DNA of 64,000 bases from Megamerina dolium. Its lineage: Eukaryota > Arthropoda > Insecta > Diptera > Megamerinidae. Below, one piece after another: positions 60,046-64,000 of this stretch. The first letter of the stretch is position 1. Every line of letters begins with the position of its first letter. Below the pieces are notes generated by a model. It was given only the letters and a program-made list of their open reading frames with translations. It did not search any database and was not told the origin of the DNA. The stretch covers positions 2,375,501 through 2,439,500 of the forward strand of contig OY978525.1 in assembly GCA_963854835.1 (NCBI GenBank). Direction: 5' to 3'. Made by a program: the position numbers and the translations under genes.

Positions 60046-63000
60046 TTTCAACGGCTACAAGAATAGTAAAATTATAAAATATATAATTTTATTCAAACAT
60101 TGTGTGGTTTTCTCTCGATGAATATGATCAAAAAATTTCCAGAATTATAATATTTTACCGCAATATTTTCTTCTAATTTCATTGTGAATCATCAGATAAA
60201 AAAATGTTGAAAGTTAAAATACTAAAGGAAAAAAGCTATGAACTCAAATATTCGAAAGTCTGCATAATTTATCAAGTAAATTTTTATGACTCAATACCTT
60301 GCGGCTTACAGCTTGGGAAACACTATTATTCTTTCACATATATTATAGTTAAGAGTATGTCACTGTTGTTATTATGGTTACATAGTTTCTTTCGTCTGAG
60401 ATTCTTTTCCTTACATACTCTCATGCACTCATTGACTAATTCACTCATTGAATTATTAACTCCTTTCTTCACTCATTTTATGAGCAGCATAAATCCATAT
60501 GTATTAGAGTGTGACTCATTTGTATGGACATAAGCGAGTATAAAATATTCAAATTGTTATCCTGTTGGTTTTCTTTTCTATTCATTGAATATGAAAAAGA
60601 ATTGGATTTCAGGGTGTTTTCGGCAAGAATGTGCGTTTTTAAAGGTGATTAATTATGCTCGAAATGAGAGTAGGTATCACATTACGCAAATTGACCTTTT
60701 TTGTGTGTGTATATGGTCAGCTTTTATAATCAAATTGAGTAAATATATATATCAAATATGGATATGGAGTATTTAACAACTTTTTTTATTTCTTTTCTAA
60801 ATGGAATTTAATTTTCGTCAATGAATTTTTGAATTTTGTTCATTTTTCTTCTTCTCTTTCTTTTTAATATATGTATATCTATTGTGTAAAAATGATATCA
60901 CAGATAGGGCGTTCCTTGAAGTCTTCATTTAAAAGGTTAACAACAAATTAAAATTTATGTTCTTAATTTATCATATTTGTCGCACAGTGTAATATAGGAA
61001 ATTTTATCAAATTTGTTAAAAAATCTCAAAATTTTTCATTTTTAATAAGAATCTTTCTTCAAAATTTGAGCGTTATTCAAAAAACCTTACCTCCTTGCGG
61101 AAAACCAAGCCCAGAGTCCTTTAGTGTTTGGCTTAAATTTTACAAGATAGAGTATCGATGCAATTGAAGGAATATTTTTTATAAATTTAAGCTATTCTCA
61201 AATATCAACAAATTTTAAATAGCATGCATTGTTAATAGCTTCTCTTAATATACATATTTTATATTTATCATGCTAAAATAAATATGCTCGTAAATATCTA
61301 AATGATATTGGTACTGTACCCAATTGTGATCATATTAATCTGATTTAATCATGCCATCAGTCATTTGGAGTGCTCTTAAATTATATCAATCTAATATTAA
61401 ATCTAAATCGTAAAATATACAAAGCATTATTTGAATGTATATAGCTTGTGATATGAAACGAGCGCTTATATGCCCTCTATATCATCTTGTCTTGTCCTCA
61501 TTTTAATAGAGTTTTTTTTTTGCGGCGATCATAGCGATCGTGCAATGCGAGGTGCACTATTAATATTTTCTCACTGTATTTTCATAGGAGTATATAAAAT
61601 GTGCATAGATATTGTGATGGGGGAAAAATAATCGGACATTTTCAAAGCACTTGTTTTTAATGCACCAACCAACTGTAGAACTATTGATTACTAGGGGATA
61701 AGTTGTAAATTTTAAGTCTTTATTATGATCATGGCATTTGGCACTTGACACTTGAGTTTTTTTGAATCCGTTGGGACACCAAGCGAAGCCTAACATTTGA
61801 GGGTTTCTGTTTCTGTAGCTAATTGAAGTTCTTCAATGAAAATTATCAAAAACAGATCAGTTAGATCAGTCAATCGCTCTTGAGCTTTCCGAAATTTTGA
61901 TATCAAAATTGACTTGATCACTTAATTTGACCAGTGGCGTAGCCTTAATTGGACGAATGATCAAAAGTGCCTAGATTTAGCAACAGAGACAGTGACTTTG
62001 ACTGGAAAGTTAAAATATATCCACTGTATAGTTTGAAATTATCAATTAAAAGTTCCTGAAATTCTTTACCAATGAATTCAAATGTTTCTAATAAAAAAAT
62101 TGACGAAAGGTGGTCCCAGAAATTGCTCATTTTTGATTTAATAAAAACCATATTGACTCAAAGATATGTTCGTTACTTTTTCCCCAATATTTTCCATTGA
62201 AATTATTATCAGAATTTTTGTTTTCATTATGCGTACATATTTTGAGATTGACTATATATGTAAGTATAAGTATAACTGCTGCTATAACAACCATAATTTT
62301 AATTGCATTTTCATTGCATTTATTTGTATTCTACCATATCATCATCGTACAGAATGAACAAAGTCTGCCTTTGCTTTGGTTTGTTCTATGCATATTGTTA
62401 TTTATACTACATATACATTATACTGCGAGTATGAGTGCGAGTATGAGTTTGTATACTTTTTCTAGTTGTCCATAAAATGCAATACAAAGAAGGAAGCAAA
62501 ACAAAATTAAAATAATAATAAAAAAAAAAAAAAAAAAATATGAGCACTTAAAACAGCGAAAAACAATTGCAGTCATTGTGTGTGAGTGTAGCAGTAGCAG
62601 CAGTAGCAGAATGTGTGAGTTACTTTGATACCATCGTACTTACACACAGCCATGCTCTACATGGAGCAAGCGATTAGGGATTTAGGGTCACATGTGTTGC
62701 TACTCCTACCACCACCACCACCACCACCACCACGGCTGGTTGCCTGTTTATCAGATTTGTTTGTTTGCGCCACAGAACATATATGTACATATCTACCTAC
62801 TTGTGCATATGCATGAATGCATATATGCATGTGTCCCAAAATAGCAAGAAGCAAATAAGCAACACCAAAGAAGCAAAAGAAGAGAAGAGGAAGAATTTGA
62901 AACAGAAGGCATGCAATAGAGTAAAGACAGAAGGCATACGATAAACGACAAACGGTAAACAGAGCAGATTGCGGCAAGTAAACTATATAAAATGAGGTAA

Positions 63001-64000
63001 ATGAGCTCATAGCGCTGGTGCCCCCATGCCATTGATAGTATCATCGATGTGTAAGTATGTTTACAGTGACCAAAGTCAAAATAGTCGAAAAAGTCCAAAG
63101 GGGTAAAACTATATACACTATGTATGGACGTGTGTGGGTATATGCAGGCGCGCCCAAGCGTTCCGAATAGGCTCCCAGTGGGAAAATCAATTGAGGAATT
63201 GTGTAATGATGAATTGATAGAAGCAATCTTGTACTCATTGGTAAACAAAGAGGAGGGAATATGTCAAAAATAATGAATTTTAAGCATTTTGCGATTAAAT
63301 CTCATCGCTTCATTTACCAAATATGTGAATATACATGAATTTCCTATGACATCACAATGTGATATTAAAATTCATCAATTGCATCAAAGCGATAAACATC
63401 TTTCTCTTCCCTTAGCATTGCAGACATTTTCGCCACTGGGCTCTTAAGCATATATTACCATTAGAGACATGGCATAGATGCCGAGCGGCAGCCAATATTG
63501 TGGCTACCGGTAGGTAGATAGCATTCATTTCCGTTTTGATGAATTATGCGTTCAGAATACATATTTGAGTGTCAATTTTTGTTGTTGCTGTCTTTCTTAT
63601 TATTATTATTACTATTTTTTTCGGGTGATTTCTTTCTTTATTTTATTTTGATTAATTTTTCAAATAATAAATACAATATACGATGACTATTCATTCTTCA
63701 CAATATGTAGGTATGGTAATATGTATGTCATGTCTTTTTTTTTGTTGGTATTTTAACACATTCTTGACTTCTTCATTTTCGTTTCTGTTGTTTTTCTTGA
63801 TCACATTATTTTGAACAGTATACATATGTTGAAATGTTTTCATAATATTTTTGATTAAAAAAATCACAAATGTGTTAAATTTTATTTTCAATCTTTTGCT
63901 GTATAATTTCCTAGAAGCAATTTTATTGTATATGACTTTTACAGATGTTCTTCGCTATATTGTAACTTTTTGACAATTAGTAATCATATTATTTTTAGTT
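60046..64000. other. AT-rich non-coding stretch, probably intronic
   Basis: No coding exon can be supported. It has a poly(A) run at 62520-62539 and an (ACC)n run at 62708-62733. Small less AT-rich patches occur near 62580-62760 and 63400-63530. If the exon at 57156 is real, this is most likely its first intron. Confidence 0.4.

Noticed and set aside
60204..60533. 109-codon frame that could be the second exon of the gene at 57156
   Set aside because: No acceptor of suitable strength at its start, and its content is rich in Leu, Phe and Ser without a domain.
61932..61943. CAGTGGCGTAGC, reminiscent of some hAT terminal repeats
   Set aside because: No inverted partner or 8-bp duplication was found nearby, so it may be chance or an unrecognisable remnant.
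62657..63248. Overlapping minus-strand frames of 117 and 151 codons
   Set aside because: They include the translation of the (ACC)n microsatellite and are otherwise low-complexity; no start or splice support.

Overview
The window is AT-rich, transposon-laden nuclear DNA from an insect, most likely a higher (cyclorrhaphan) dipteran and possibly a tephritid-like fly. The reasons are the Tc1 and mariner elements, the DINE-1/HINE-like Helentron derivatives with a GTCY microsatellite, the CAAA-ATG translation context of the one host exon, the abundant CA, GTT and ACATATGTAT simple repeats, and eukaryotic tRNA genes with T-run terminators. The species assignment is inference.

Host genes are sparse. 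I can support three tRNA genes: tRNA-Glu(TTC) at 9144, and two identical tRNA-Val(AAC) genes facing each other at 17893 and 18088. I can also support one probable first coding exon of a secreted or membrane protein (57156-57320, plus strand). It has an N-terminal signal sequence and ends at a good splice donor, so the rest of that gene lies beyond the right edge. Its upstream sequence (about 55.4-57.2 kb) looks like a promoter plus 5' UTR. Most of the remaining sequence is long intergenic or intronic DNA.

Mobile DNA dominates what can be read. The left part holds a complete Tc1-like element with an unbroken 346-residue DD34E transposase and IR/DR ends (1874-3523), a full-length tRNA-derived SINE (6242-6609), a decayed mariner (6678-7662), a 5'-truncated SINE with a 13-bp target duplication (12341-12639), and a second Tc1-like element with 221-bp inverted repeats and a broken transposase (14296-15950). 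The centre holds two HINE/DINE-1-like elements (18465-20345 and 22131-23540), a hAT-type MITE split by a mariner deletion derivative (20690-21491), irritans-type mariner copies (26589-28109), a LINE RNase H fragment (29520-30290) and another irritans mariner in reverse (35526-36823). The right part holds a SINE split by a deleted mariner (39512-40655), another mariner with perfect terminal repeats (42541-43785), a third HINE (57772-59354) and several tandem arrays with monomers of about 150-225 bp.

Together these show layered insertions whose order can be read: SINE before mariner, hAT before mariner, and tandem array before SINE. The two longest irritans mariner copies share the same frameshifts and the same loss of a catalytic Asp. 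They also share a 60-bp outside flank, so they probably spread by duplication or by transposase supplied from elsewhere. I did not see a CRISPR array, an operon or any bacterial-type system.
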